DNA from: Bacteroidaceae bacterium
Lineage (GTDB): Bacteria > Bacteroidota > Bacteroidia > Bacteroidales > Bacteroidaceae
Direction of reading: 5' to 3'
NCBI GenBank assembly: GCA_017962495.1
Contig: JAGCVH010000075.1
Location: forward strand, 30,374-94,373
DNA: 64,000 bases
Every line of letters begins with the position of its first letter. Position 1 is the first letter of the stretch. The position numbers and the translations under genes are program-made. Positions 29,101-36,352 of the stretch are shown piece after piece. The notes under the pieces are model-generated. The model was not told the origin of the DNA and ran no database searches. It was given only the letters and a program-made list of their open reading frames with translations.

Positions 29101-32100
29101 CAGTAATAGAATTCATATGGAGTGATTTGTGTCTCTTGGCTTGAGAATACTATACTGCGTAATGATTGGTTGCTGTAGAAAGGTGAGTAACCCTTATTAT
29201 TATTAGTTGAATAGGATATGTCACGTCCAACGTAAACGCTATCCAACGGACAACTTGCAAACAATGGACTGCTACCGTTGCTACCCAGAGATAGACCACC
29301 ACCGGCAACTAAGTTTAGTCCGATGTTGAATACGCGAGCTTCATCACTACCATTATTAACAGAATAGTCCTTGCTATATCTGGCATAGATTGTAATTGTA
29401 CCAGCAGCTCCGATGGTTTGTACATAAGTGTCTGAGACCTCACCGCTAGCTGAAACCACATTCGTGCCATTGACAGTAACATTTAGATAGTCGCATCCCG
29501 ATTCGCTGCTTACCGTATAATCAAACGATAATACATCGCCAGGGTTTGCTTCGATGGTCCAAGTGTAGGATGATGACGAACTATTATTATGGTTGGTACT
29601 TGTCCAATTTTCGAAAGTTTGTTGGTTTTCTTCTGAAATCTCTTCTACGATACCATCTTCCATGATAACTTGACTTAAGCTTGAACAACCATAGAAAGCG
29701 TAGTCGCCAATGGTGCTTGTCGTTTTAGGAATGAAGATGGAAGTTAAAGCCGAGCAATTATAGAACGCATTGGGGTTAATGCTAATCAAGCTCTCTGCAC
29801 CTGTAACCTCCGAAAGAGATGTACATCCGTAGAATGCACTTTCGCCGATGCTAATTATGCTTTCTGGAAGATCTATTGCGCTAAGTCCGCCGTTGTAGAA
29901 AGCGTAAGGTGAAACTTCAGTAACAGTGTAGGTTTCACCACTATAGGTAAATGTGTTAGGGATGGTGAGTGCACCTTCGTAATCGGCATCTACTGCAAGT
30001 CTGCTGCTGTTGCCTGTACCAACGGCAACCGTCCGGTTCCCTTCTTCATTGTTGGTGATAATATATCTAACCTTGACACCTTCGTCTGCGAGAACCTTGA
30101 TAACGTCACCGGGTTGTGGGTCTTCTATTTCAATGCCCTCCATTTCCCGAATATCAGCGAAGTATTGATCCCAACTGTAATCATAGTATACCTGTGAGAA
30201 GTCCTCAGGCACATAGAGTACGCAATTGTCGGCAATGTCATCGAATGGGCTTGCTTCACCGTCTTCACCAGACTTCCCCTTGTTTAATTCACCACCACCT
30301 TCATATTCACCATTACCCATAACAAGGTAGGGAGGTTGCTCTGCAAAGGAAACAAATTCCGTCATTGAAGAGCATCCAGCGAATGCGCTATATCCAATTT
30401 CTTCAATGCTTCGGGGAAGAGTTGCTTTAGTCAGGCCAGTGCAGCCATAGAAGGCTTTCGAACCCACTACGGCAACGGTAAATGTAATGGTCTCTTCACC
30501 ATCGCGATTTTCTTTTGCTCTAACTTTATTGAAGCGATCTAATGGTAAGCCTTTCGTTTTAACTGTTTCCTTGTCTTCTGTGAGAGCCTTGCCTTTCAGC
30601 TGGAACTTTGCACGTGGAGCATTAAGAATGGGTTCTGCGGGTTCGATTTCTCCGCCTCCTTCATCCATTGTTGGAATCTTACTAACGGGTATTTCCACGG
30701 TTCTGGGTATGGCAAACTCTCCTGTGAAATTAGCCGGAAGAACGGGCTCTTTACCCATACCTATCTGTACATAGTAATTGCCATCATAAGCACTTAATAT
30801 CTTATAAGGTATACCATCAACATAGATGGGCGCAGGGAAGTATATCCCCCAGGCAGAACTTGCATAGGCATCTTCGTCATCGACAATAAGTGAGCAGAAG
30901 TCACTGATATTATAAGGCATTACATCGTATCCCAGCGTGGGAGGAGTTTCTGCTAAGCATTGGATGGTTTTCAGACTATAACAATCCCGGAAAGCATAGT
31001 CTCCTACAGAGGTTATGCCTTCACCGAGTACGATGTGTTGCAGATTCTGGCAACCTGCAAACTCATAGGGCGTGATTTGTGTTTCATTGCTTGTGAAGAC
31101 CACACTGCGTAATGAGGTATTGTAAGAGAATGGTGAAATGGGATCACCTTTTCCTCCATCGGTCTGATAGTTGATGTTGCGTCCAATAAATACGCTATCC
31201 AATGGGCAATCGCCAAAGAGTCCATAACCATCGTTGCTTCCTAAGTTTAGAATACCGCTTGCAGGCAGATTGAGTCCTATATTAAATATTTGCGCCTGGT
31301 CGCTACCTTGGTTTACGGACCCATCCTTCTCATACGTTGCCACTACCGTGATAGTGCCGGATGAATTGACAAGCTGTGAGTATGCAGAGGACATTTCTCC
31401 GCTGGCGTTAACCACTTGTGTACCATTAACGGAAACCGTTAGGTAGTCCCATCCGCTTTCGCTACTAACGTTGTATTCGAATGAGAATACATCGCCGGCA
31501 TTAGCCTCTATCCTCCATTCGTAACTATCATATCCATTGTCTACTCCAGCGACGTTACTTGTCCATTCCTCGTATCTTCGCTCGTTTCCTGTTGAAGTTT
31601 CTTCCTTAGGTCTGTCCTCCATTATCACTTCTGTTAAGGAGGTGCAACCTTGGAAGGCATAGTTGCCTATGCTGCACACGTCCTTAGGAATGAATATAGA
31701 GGTAAGTGATGAACACCCATAGAATGCCCAACTATTAATATTAATTAAGTTTTCGGCACCAGTAACTGTTTCCAATGACGAGCATTCACCGAATGCACCC
31801 TCACCCAAACTCATTATGTTTTCAGGTAGGTCGATTGAAGTAATGTGGCTTCCAGCGAACGCATAAGGAGCAACATCAGTAACGGTGTACGTCTTACCAC
31901 TATATGTAAACGTAGCAGGGATATTCAGTGCACCCACGTAAGTTGTATCTATGGCAATCTTTTCATAGTTTCCTGTGCCAAGGCTGATGGTGCGATAATC
32001 GTCTCCAATACTGGTAATGATACACTTAAGCTTAAGGTCTTCTGTTAAAGCGACTTTGATGATGTCGCCAACTTCCGGGTCTTCTATCTCTTCCACTTCC

Positions 32101-33854
32101 TCCACAGAGCTGAAGAATTGTCCCCATCCGTAATATTCATAGTTGTCTATGCTTCCTTCGGGTACATATAATACGCAGCTTTCGGAGATGCCGTCGAATG
32201 GAGATGTGTCTTCGTCACCCTTTTCTTTCTTGGGTGCCTTTTTGGGACCACCCTCTTCATTATAGTCTGCATTCAAAGATGGTGGGTACTCAGCCAAGCT
32301 GTATACTTCTGCCAAGTTCTCGCAACCAGCGAATGCTTCATATCCAATACCCATGATGCTGTTGGGGAGTGTAACCTTGGTCAGACCAGTAAGGCCATAG
32401 AAGGCTCTTGTACCAACTGCAACAACGGTGAACGTGATGGTTTCTTCGTCATCGACGCCGCGAGTCTTAGCCTTTACTTTATTGAAACGGTCTAATGACA
32501 AGCCTTTTGTCTTGGCAGACTTGTTTTCTTTCTTCTCTTTGATTTTTGTTTCAATCTTCTTCTTAAGTGGGCTAATGCTTACTTCCAATTTGCCAAGCTT
32601 GTCCGGACGCGTCATCTTGAAATGACCGGCTCGTGGAGCATTGAGAATCATTTCGCCTTCTCCACCTCCTCCATTGATGGAAGGAATCCTACTTATAGGT
32701 ATTTCCACGGTACGCGGAATCCTGAAAGCTCCCGTAAAGTTGCTGGGGAGCACAGGACCTGTTCCTGTACCGATTTGAGCATAGAAATAGCCGTCCTCGG
32801 CTCTAAGAATCTTGTATGGGATACCATCGACATAAATGGGGAAGGAGAAATACTGTCCCCATTCGGAATTTGCATAAGCATCCTCGTCACTAACGTGGAG
32901 GGTGGTGTTTCTGGAGTATTCACTGTCGATAATGTTATATCCAAGTGCTGGTGGTGTTGTAGCATCGCAATAAATGTCAGTAATGTAACTCCAATTGAAT
33001 GCATAATTACCGATGTTAGTGACAGTAGATGGAATATGGATCTGTATGGCATTCTCTTCTAAGTCTGAAAATGCGTATGCTCCTATAGCCGTTACTGTAT
33101 AGGTCTTGCCACTATAACTAACTGTGCTTGGAATAGTAACAGTACCTTCTATGTCCATAGGAATAGCTGTTGTGGAACCAGAACCTACTTGCACGGTATT
33201 TTGTGTGAGTATCTTGAACATCATACCATTTACCCTGAACCTGTCGACTGGGGTGCTGGGAGCAGGCAAATCCGCTACAATATTGGTAAACTGGCTCCAA
33301 TTACTCTCTTCATAAGCATCAGCATAACCGGTGACAACATGAAGCGTTCCTTCGCTTAGTAATGTTTCACAGCCACTAAACACTTCTTCTGCGAGATAAG
33401 GTGGATAAATGGAACTGCAGTAAACGTCTGTTAGTGCTGTACAGTTATAGAATGCACGATAGCCGATAAATTCTGCATAACGTCCTATGGTAACGCTGGT
33501 CAGCGATGTACATCCCTCAAATGCATAACCACCGATGTAACAGACTTCATCACCAATAACAACCGAACGGATACTGGTGTTTCCTTCAAAACTGCTCCAA
33601 CTAATTCCGCTTACAGGAATTGAATTGCCTTTCCCGTCTTGAATAGTGGAAGGGATAACAAGATGTCCAGCCTTCTCCGCGTCCTCGCTAACGCTAGCGA
33701 GTCCTGTAATCCAAGTCTCGTTGTCGTCTTCGTAGAATTCGTAGTAAAGCACATTACCATTCTCATCAGTGAATGACTCGGCAAAGAGACTTGTTGGCAT
33801 AAATAGGCCTATTGCTGTGAGCAAGAAAGCCCAAATAAGTCGTTTACTTTTCAT
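23145..33854 (-). CDS. Giant BspA-like leucine-rich-repeat surface protein with dockerin-like motif and sorting tail
   Basis: 3569 residues. Signal peptide LIWAFLLTAIGLFMPTSLFA. Most of the chain is TpLRR/LRR_5 repeats of the form IG.YAF..C..L..V.IP. Two tandem copies of a module of about 670 residues start near 335 and 1013 (VDGIPYKIL); a third, shorter one starts near 1661. Each of the first two carries a Lys- or Gly-rich insert and a beta-sandwich of about 110 residues (near 745-858 and 1401-1511) within the LRR solenoid. Near the C-terminus are plant-type LRRs (about 3070-3190), a dockerin-like pair (DINADLSVDVTDLQKVI and ADGNSDNAIDVRDAV, about 3335-3405) and the tail GGVYIVNGKKTIIK. BspA-type proteins mediate adhesion to host matrix and other bacteria; that role is inferred here. 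Confidence 0.88.
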   Translation of the reverse strand: MKSKRLIWAFLLTAIGLFMPTSLFAESFTDENGNVLYYEFYEDDNETWITGLASVSEDAEKAGHLVIPSTIQDGKGNSIPVSGISWSSFEGNTSIRSVVIGDEVCYIGGYAFEGCTSLTSVTIGRYAEFIGYRAFYNCTALTDVYCSSIYPPYLAEEVFSGCETLLSEGTLHVVTGYADAYEESNWSQFTNIVADLPAPSTPVDRFRVNGMMFKILTQNTVQVGSGSTTAIPMDIEGTVTIPSTVSYSGKTYTVTAIGAYAFSDLEENAIQIHIPSTVTNIGNYAFNWSYITDIYCDATTPPALGYNIIDSEYSRNTTLHVSDEDAYANSEWGQYFSFPIYVDGIPYKILRAEDGYFYAQIGTGTGPVLPSNFTGAFRIPRTVEIPISRIPSINGGGGEGEMILNAPRAGHFKMTRPDKLGKLEVSISPLKKKIETKIKEKKENKSAKTKGLSLDRFNKVKAKTRGVDDEETITFTVVAVGTRAFYGLTGLTKVTLPNSIMGIGYEAFAGCENLAEVYSLAEYPPSLNADYNEEGGPKKAPKKEKGDEDTSPFDGISESCVLYVPEGSIDNYEYYGWGQFFSSVEEVEEIEDPEVGDIIKVALTEDLKLKCIITSIGDDYRTISLGTGNYEKIAIDTTYVGALNIPATFTYSGKTYTVTDVAPYAFAGSHITSIDLPENIMSLGEGAFGECSSLETVTGAENLININSWAFYGCSSLTSIFIPKDVCSIGNYAFQGCTSLTEVIMEDRPKEETSTGNERRYEEWTSNVAGVDNGYDSYEWRIEANAGDVFSFEYNVSSESGWDYLTVSVNGTQVVNASGEMSSAYSQLVNSSGTITVVATYEKDGSVNQGSDQAQIFNIGLNLPASGILNLGSNDGYGLFGDCPLDSVFIGRNINYQTDGGKGDPISPFSYNTSLRSVVFTSNETQITPYEFAGCQNLQHIVLGEGITSVGDYAFRDCYSLKTIQCLAETPPTLGYDVMPYNISDFCSLIVDDEDAYASSAWGIYFPAPIYVDGIPYKILSAYDGNYYVQIGMGKEPVLPANFTGEFAIPRTVEIPVSKIPTMDEGGGEIEPAEPILNAPRAKFQLKGKALTEDKETVKTKGLPLDRFNKVRAKENRDGEETITFTVAVVGSKAFYGCTGLTKATLPRSIEEIGYSAFAGCSSMTEFVSFAEQPPYLVMGNGEYEGGGELNKGKSGEDGEASPFDDIADNCVLYVPEDFSQVYYDYSWDQYFADIREMEGIEIEDPQPGDVIKVLADEGVKVRYIITNNEEGNRTVAVGTGNSSRLAVDADYEGALTIPNTFTYSGETYTVTEVSPYAFYNGGLSAIDLPESIISIGESAFYGCTSLSEVTGAESLISINPNAFYNCSALTSIFIPKTTSTIGDYAFYGCSSLSQVIMEDGIVEEISEENQQTFENWTSTNHNNSSSSSYTWTIEANPGDVLSFDYTVSSESGCDYLNVTVNGTNVVSASGEVSDTYVQTIGAAGTITIYARYSKDYSVNNGSDEARVFNIGLNLVAGGGLSLGSNGSSPLFASCPLDSVYVGRDISYSTNNNKGYSPFYSNQSLRSIVFSSQETQITPYEFYYCSNLQNIVLGEGITSIGTYAFYNCGNLHNIQCLSKTPASLQSNAFPSNIASYCTLTVENENAYVFSDWATYFPFSFYVDGIPYRVYGRDENNNITVQMGTGSGAVLAESTEGEFEIPQTIEYVTGDSTLTFPIVAIADSAFYNLSNLTKVTIPATIKTIGAKAFANCTGLTEFRTNAKVPPTINNYSGIQTFQGITPECILVVPDSCGSAYLNSNWAPYFSEIVEDRGENAGARVGDIATIEDENGNKIRYIITSVEEGNCTASVGTGSQNKPAVNADVTDALVIPNTITFYGQTFTVNAVTNYAFYQTRISEIDLSEQITSIGNYAFYGCTELTNVTGGESIVSIGQYAFYNTKLTKAFIPDNVETIGNYAFQNISTLKEIAFGPKVQSINSNIFYNGNYTYIEKFVFNGTYTEIPNNFLRYNTATKEVILGNQITSVGSYAFYGNKFSEINLPTGLTNIGNYAFYNCDSLRTITLPDQLTTIGQYAFYDCDALINITIPDGITSIGENTFYSCDKLQEVAGGENVTTIGNYAFAYCSSLTSFDCHNKVTTLNQYVFAYCSKLRELKGLGAVTSVSSYAICQDYDLTNLEMGENLTTWYSQSSYSSSYILKLLSITLPGQTNPFTSSNSYYGLPDGMILFVPAELVDSYKNNSYTSRFRILPIGSTDERLIATENGGELQEKILAAELDPASILNLTVSGPINGTDIDYIHRYLVNLQTLDLENAQIVNGGDSYHQWTISSSGEASQYGSNSYNTENNIVGTYMFAYMTSLQRLILPKDVTKINSYAFSDCPQLTEVIIPDAVESIGSYAFSYNRSSSYNNKITSLTLPSKLKQINTYTFRNMDYLQSIVIPDSVTSIGQYAFYDCDALRTVTMGNKVTSIGTYAFNSCDKLYSINLSEALDTLGTYVFTSCANLTEPITIPATLRTIPEQAFYGCQKLKGVIFNEGLITIKASAFNDCDALTEIVLPESLNEIQSYSFAYCNSLTKITLPTAMKTIGQYAFYSCYKLADITMPETLNSMSTYVFASCTSLPSITLPETITNIPNYTFQGCTALTDVELSSQTSSIGQYTFSGCTSLTNFDFDKYPQLTQLSNYSFSNTGFTEIEIPDRIVSLLNGAFSGCKSLQRAKMPTGVNNVASYLFQNCTALTEVEMHDGINVINSYAFNGCTKLPTIDLNDGITTIGSYAFQNCDSLNLEKLPDNLETINNYAFYSCDKLNLATLPAGLKTIGEYAFAYCPKLQLESLPSGLTTLNSYAFEYSGIKKMTLPEGITTWGNGIFYECDSLQQVTWPADKTVIPNSTFYGCQNLQNPELPNTVTTINQYAFYNCNFKEFTFPTSLQTIGDYAFQYTYGLSEIELPISLKSIGYEAFYGSWLRSIEIPDSVTTLGRYTFYNCDSLRTATLGKNMNYSGNSYFDYFYYCDNLETLRIYAGTPPAISTSYVSSYYKKCILEVPEGADSLYLATNIWKDFKEIRTFSPGDKLDSLDFAIMKVIYRELDGENWTTKWDLSSDDLYVGKWIGVTTKDGHITKISINNNNLRGELPDSIFYLPELTYLELPNNFISGNLTTLLPEAFVNEKITYLRMWGNELEGDAYPFLSKLPNLENMSLAYNRLTAMSQPYTNTACTNFWLTDQFMDYKTHSPVVTEDNPAQVVTLGVPFEVEWNSLQLYNHSNQNYNRSTSYLQRTYWDGSYYRYYDYNNSSYCDFKKNSEGLYEPYFNSSKIFNLPKNTPVALYPYYSTSGGSEQYALTKIFIFDWIDGDINADLSVDVTDLQKVIYYALNDSRPSSQFFNFTSADGNSDNAIDVRDAVICVNHILDFDEVQTPAGVRALYNREYSIARNNVAIENGRVRMANSDEVAAIQLTIVDANADDITLSPTLSGFRMVKKQIGNSVRVVIYSIAGMTLPEGEYDLVSGVDNTCAISHAVLSDEETNHLEIGIRDRVTDINGVNVYDDANDVYDMSGRKVSNPKKGGVYIVNGKKTIIK

Positions 33855-33866
33855 AGTATATTTGTT

Positions 33867-34064
33867 TTATTCGTTATTATCCCAAATTTCTGACCAACAG
33901 CTGTTGTACCCTGGTGCATCCATAGGAGGATTACCGTTGTCTCCAGCATTTCCTCCACCGCCAATAGTGCCGCCATCATCAACCTCACCAGAAAAGGCAA
34001 GTGGTTGTTCAATCCTAATTCTCAACGTTTGGCACATAGGCCTTGTGTAGCTTCGTGTTTTCAT
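33867..34064 (-). CDS. Small peptide gene upstream of the BspA-like giant
   Basis: 65 residues from the ATG at 34064, where the reading MKTRSYTRPMCQTLRIRIEQ begins; an in-frame start 33 bp upstream is less likely because it lies beside the -7 box. A short basic N-terminal half is followed by LAFSGEVDDGG, a Gly-rich stretch (GGTIGGGGNAGDNG) and an acidic, aromatic end (CWSEIWDNNE). There is no classical signal peptide. Small proteins of this shape are frequent next to surface-protein genes in Prevotella-like genomes, to my recollection, without known function. It is followed after 12 bp by the BspA-like gene, so both share one transcript. Not an obvious known family. Confidence 0.6.
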   Translation of the reverse strand: MKTRSYTRPMCQTLRIRIEQPLAFSGEVDDGGTIGGGGNAGDNGNPPMDAPGYNSCWSEIWDNNE

Positions 34065-34094
34065 ATTGAATTTGTTTTTATATACTTTTGCCAA

Positions 34095-34102
34095 CAAATA
34101 TA
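34095..34102 (-). promoter_or_regulatory. Putative -7 box of the small peptide / BspA / Calx-beta operon
   Basis: TATATTTG on the minus strand fits TAnnTTTG, 30 bp before the ATG at 34064. No clear TTTG at -33. Confidence 0.45.
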
Positions 34103-34235
34103 TTAAAATATTGTAAAAGCCACGCGCTTTTTCTTAAATAATTTAACAAAGGGGCTGCATTTTCTTACAATATGGCAATTATGTCTAGGAATAGGCAATT
34201 GATTAATAGGATGTGCCTTCGGGATGGTTGCATTG

Positions 34236-34321
34236 CGGGTGCAATGGTATTAGTTCTTAATAGAAATCGCATAACCTCATATATGTAATCACATTTCCTC
34301 TTAATGGTAATTGCATTACCT
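34236..34321. repeat. Short 22-bp-period dyad array upstream of the BspA operon (weak)
   Basis: Small dyads of the type AAT-N3-ATT are centred at 34247, 34269, 34291 and 34313: CAATGGTATTA, AAATCGCATAA, TAATCACATTT and GGTAATTGCATTACC. Spacing is 22 bp each time, as in the longer arrays elsewhere, but the arms are only 2-6 bp, apart from the last unit. Confidence 0.45.
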
Positions 34322-34398
34322 CAATATGGTAATAGTCGGTAAAAGTACTTGCTTCGTCACTTATAAGCAATTGGTAATGTGTCTGCAATAGTAATGCC

Positions 34399-34481
34399 AT
34401 CCCTCACTTCCCTCACTCCGTCACGATGCCAATGTTTATCGGGGTTGCTGGAGTGAGGGATGTGTGAGGGAAGTGAGGGAT
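34399..34481. repeat. 17-bp perfect inverted repeat
   Basis: ATCCCTCACTTCCCTCA (34399-34415) pairs with TGAGGGAAGTGAGGGAT (34465-34481); inside, CTCACTCC can pair with GGAGTGAG. It lies 86 bp beyond the patatin stop codon in a 500-bp gap upstream of the BspA operon. There is no T-run on either side. Confidence 0.75.
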
Positions 34482-34566
34482 TTCGGTTCCTCTAATGCGA
34501 TTTTGCGGGTGGTTTTAGCTCGAAATGTTCGAGTTGGAATGCTTATGTTCTACACGAGCTATGCTT

Positions 34567-36132
34567 TTACACGGCATCGGGATTATTTAAATCACCGAGC
34601 ATCCACAAGGGATTGTCCTTGAAGCGTTGCCAGTCGGCTTCGAGCTTTTCTTGTAATTCCGTGATGATGTGTGCCTCTGGACTTAGGTTTGTGGCGTCGC
34701 GTCTGAGTCGATAGATGAATTCGAGCAGATTCCAGCAGATATTATACTGTCCGGCGGCAATCAAGGCTTCGGGTTTGCCTTCCTGGCGGTCTTTCTCGCT
34801 CCACCAAAGCGTTGTTCCCATACTGGTTGCGAGGTCCGAGTTTTGGAGAATAGCTTCGCTTGGCCCCATCAGCACTTCCTCGTCAGCCGTCAGGTGCTTG
34901 CCCCAGTTTTGTCCTGTTCCCAGTTCATAGAGGGCGTTCATAATCCTGCGGTTCTGCCAACGCTCGTCTTCGTAGATTGTGGCATAATTCAGTGAACGGA
35001 TGTGTCTCATAAAGACTTTCTCGGTCAAGGTATACATCGATGTGGCACGCGACCAGATAAGGTTGATGTATTTGGAGAAGGGGATGGTGAGCAAGCCTTT
35101 CCATCGGAAGGAGAAGGGGATTTCTTTGGCTTTCCTCTTGATGAAGACGCGGGAGGCTATGCTACTGGTGAGGCGGATTATTGCAAACAGAATGGTGAGG
35201 CTGAGGAAGAAACCGAACCAGAACCCTTTTGGAACCCACAGCAGGAACTGAGCCACAAAGAGGACAATGAGGTTCAGTGCGATGTTGACCTTTCGGATGG
35301 TGAGCCACGAAAGAGTGTTCGTCTCCTCGAAGTTGTAGCCTTCATCGTCACCACGCCCTGCATCGGAAATGATGAAGAGGTCGATGTCGCGACGCTTCCT
35401 AAGTAGGTTGATGGGTTCTATTCCCTGATTGTCGACCACTCCTCCGTCCATCAGGGCAAGGGGCTTCGCTTTATCGAGATATTCCTTATTATCGGGGTTC
35501 TCGTTGAGGGCAAAGTCGCGAGGAAAGATGAGTGCTTCAAAGCCACCAGGGAAGCAAGATGATGCGGCAAATACCTCTGCCAATCGAATCTGAGAGGCTA
35601 TTTGTCGGGGTATCTTGTAAAAGGCGTTTCCGATGATGCCTTGTGAGGTTCCTCCCTGTTCTGTCTTTTGGCTTTCGCCAACTTGAAAACGGAAAGCGGT
35701 GGCATTGGTAAATTCTGTGGCGTTTGCCGAGAAATCGTCGATGGGAATCTCTTCGATATGTTGCATCAAGTCGCCCAAGGTTGCACCTTCGAAGACATCC
35801 TCGTCATAAATCTTCACCATCTCGCGTATGAGGGAGTGGTTCTTGTTTTTCCCACAAAAGAACTCTTGACTGGCTCTCCCGATGATAGTGTTGTTCATCA
35901 ACAGGTCGTAGAGCCGACGCAGAGTCTCCTCATTGCTCCACCCTCGGCATTGCCCAAGGATGAGCCAAAGCCCCGTCAATGTTCCGCCGGAGATTGTAGA
36001 TACGGCACGGATGTGTTGCAGTAGGGGAGTGCCGTCGTCGGTTGTGAGATGATTGAGGTATGAGAGTGTTCCAAGGTGGAAGGCTGCGGCTCGGAATCCG
36101 CCACCGGAGAGACTGATTGCTATTCGTGCCAT
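34567..36132 (-). CDS. Patatin-like phospholipase with internal membrane segments
   Basis: 521 residues. The opening ISLSGGGFRAAAFHLGTLSYL is the oxyanion glycine loop of patatins, the nucleophile Ser sits in STISGGTL (about 47), and the partner Asp in LMDGGVVDNQG (about 228), so the Ser-Asp dyad looks intact. Two hydrophobic segments (about 280-325: LNLIVLFVAQFLLWV, GFFLSLTILFAIIRL) make it an integral membrane protein, an unusual insertion after the catalytic core. The C-terminal 170 residues are soluble and unassigned. It probably hydrolyses acyl lipids. No cyclase or other defence partner is nearby. Confidence 0.85.
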   Translation of the reverse strand: MARIAISLSGGGFRAAAFHLGTLSYLNHLTTDDGTPLLQHIRAVSTISGGTLTGLWLILGQCRGWSNEETLRRLYDLLMNNTIIGRASQEFFCGKNKNHSLIREMVKIYDEDVFEGATLGDLMQHIEEIPIDDFSANATEFTNATAFRFQVGESQKTEQGGTSQGIIGNAFYKIPRQIASQIRLAEVFAASSCFPGGFEALIFPRDFALNENPDNKEYLDKAKPLALMDGGVVDNQGIEPINLLRKRRDIDLFIISDAGRGDDEGYNFEETNTLSWLTIRKVNIALNLIVLFVAQFLLWVPKGFWFGFFLSLTILFAIIRLTSSIASRVFIKRKAKEIPFSFRWKGLLTIPFSKYINLIWSRATSMYTLTEKVFMRHIRSLNYATIYEDERWQNRRIMNALYELGTGQNWGKHLTADEEVLMGPSEAILQNSDLATSMGTTLWWSEKDRQEGKPEALIAAGQYNICWNLLEFIYRLRRDATNLSPEAHIITELQEKLEADWQRFKDNPLWMLGDLNNPDAV

Positions 36133-36184
36133 TTCGAATGTGCTTGTGTTATTGTCTGATAGTTAATGAATACTGGTTACATGT

Positions 36185-36352
36185 TGTAAGGCTTAGGCGT
36201 CCCGAAATTGAACCTATAGTTCGATGCGTCTCGAACCTATGTTCGCAATGCCTCGAACCTAAGTTCGTTGCACCTCGAACCTAAGGCCTTCGGAAATAGG
36301 CCCTGAGGCCCTCCGACTTAAGGCCTAAGGGTTTCGGACGGAAGGCCTGGGG
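36185..36352. repeat. 22-bp-period array of variable palindromes, 7-8 units
   Basis: Dyad centres at about 36194.5, 36216, 36238.5, 36260.5, 36283, 36305, 36327 and 36349. Units include GAACCTATAGTTC, CGAACCTATGTTCG, CGAACCTAAGTTCG, CCTAAGG and CCTGAGG. The last two units lie inside the 3' end of the GH2 coding frame, so the array supplies its stop codon and last residues. Confidence 0.85.

Noticed and set aside
34567-36132. Patatin as effector of a CBASS-type defence system
   Set aside because: No nucleotidyltransferase, Cap2/Cap3 or other defence gene is adjacent, and membrane segments follow the catalytic core.
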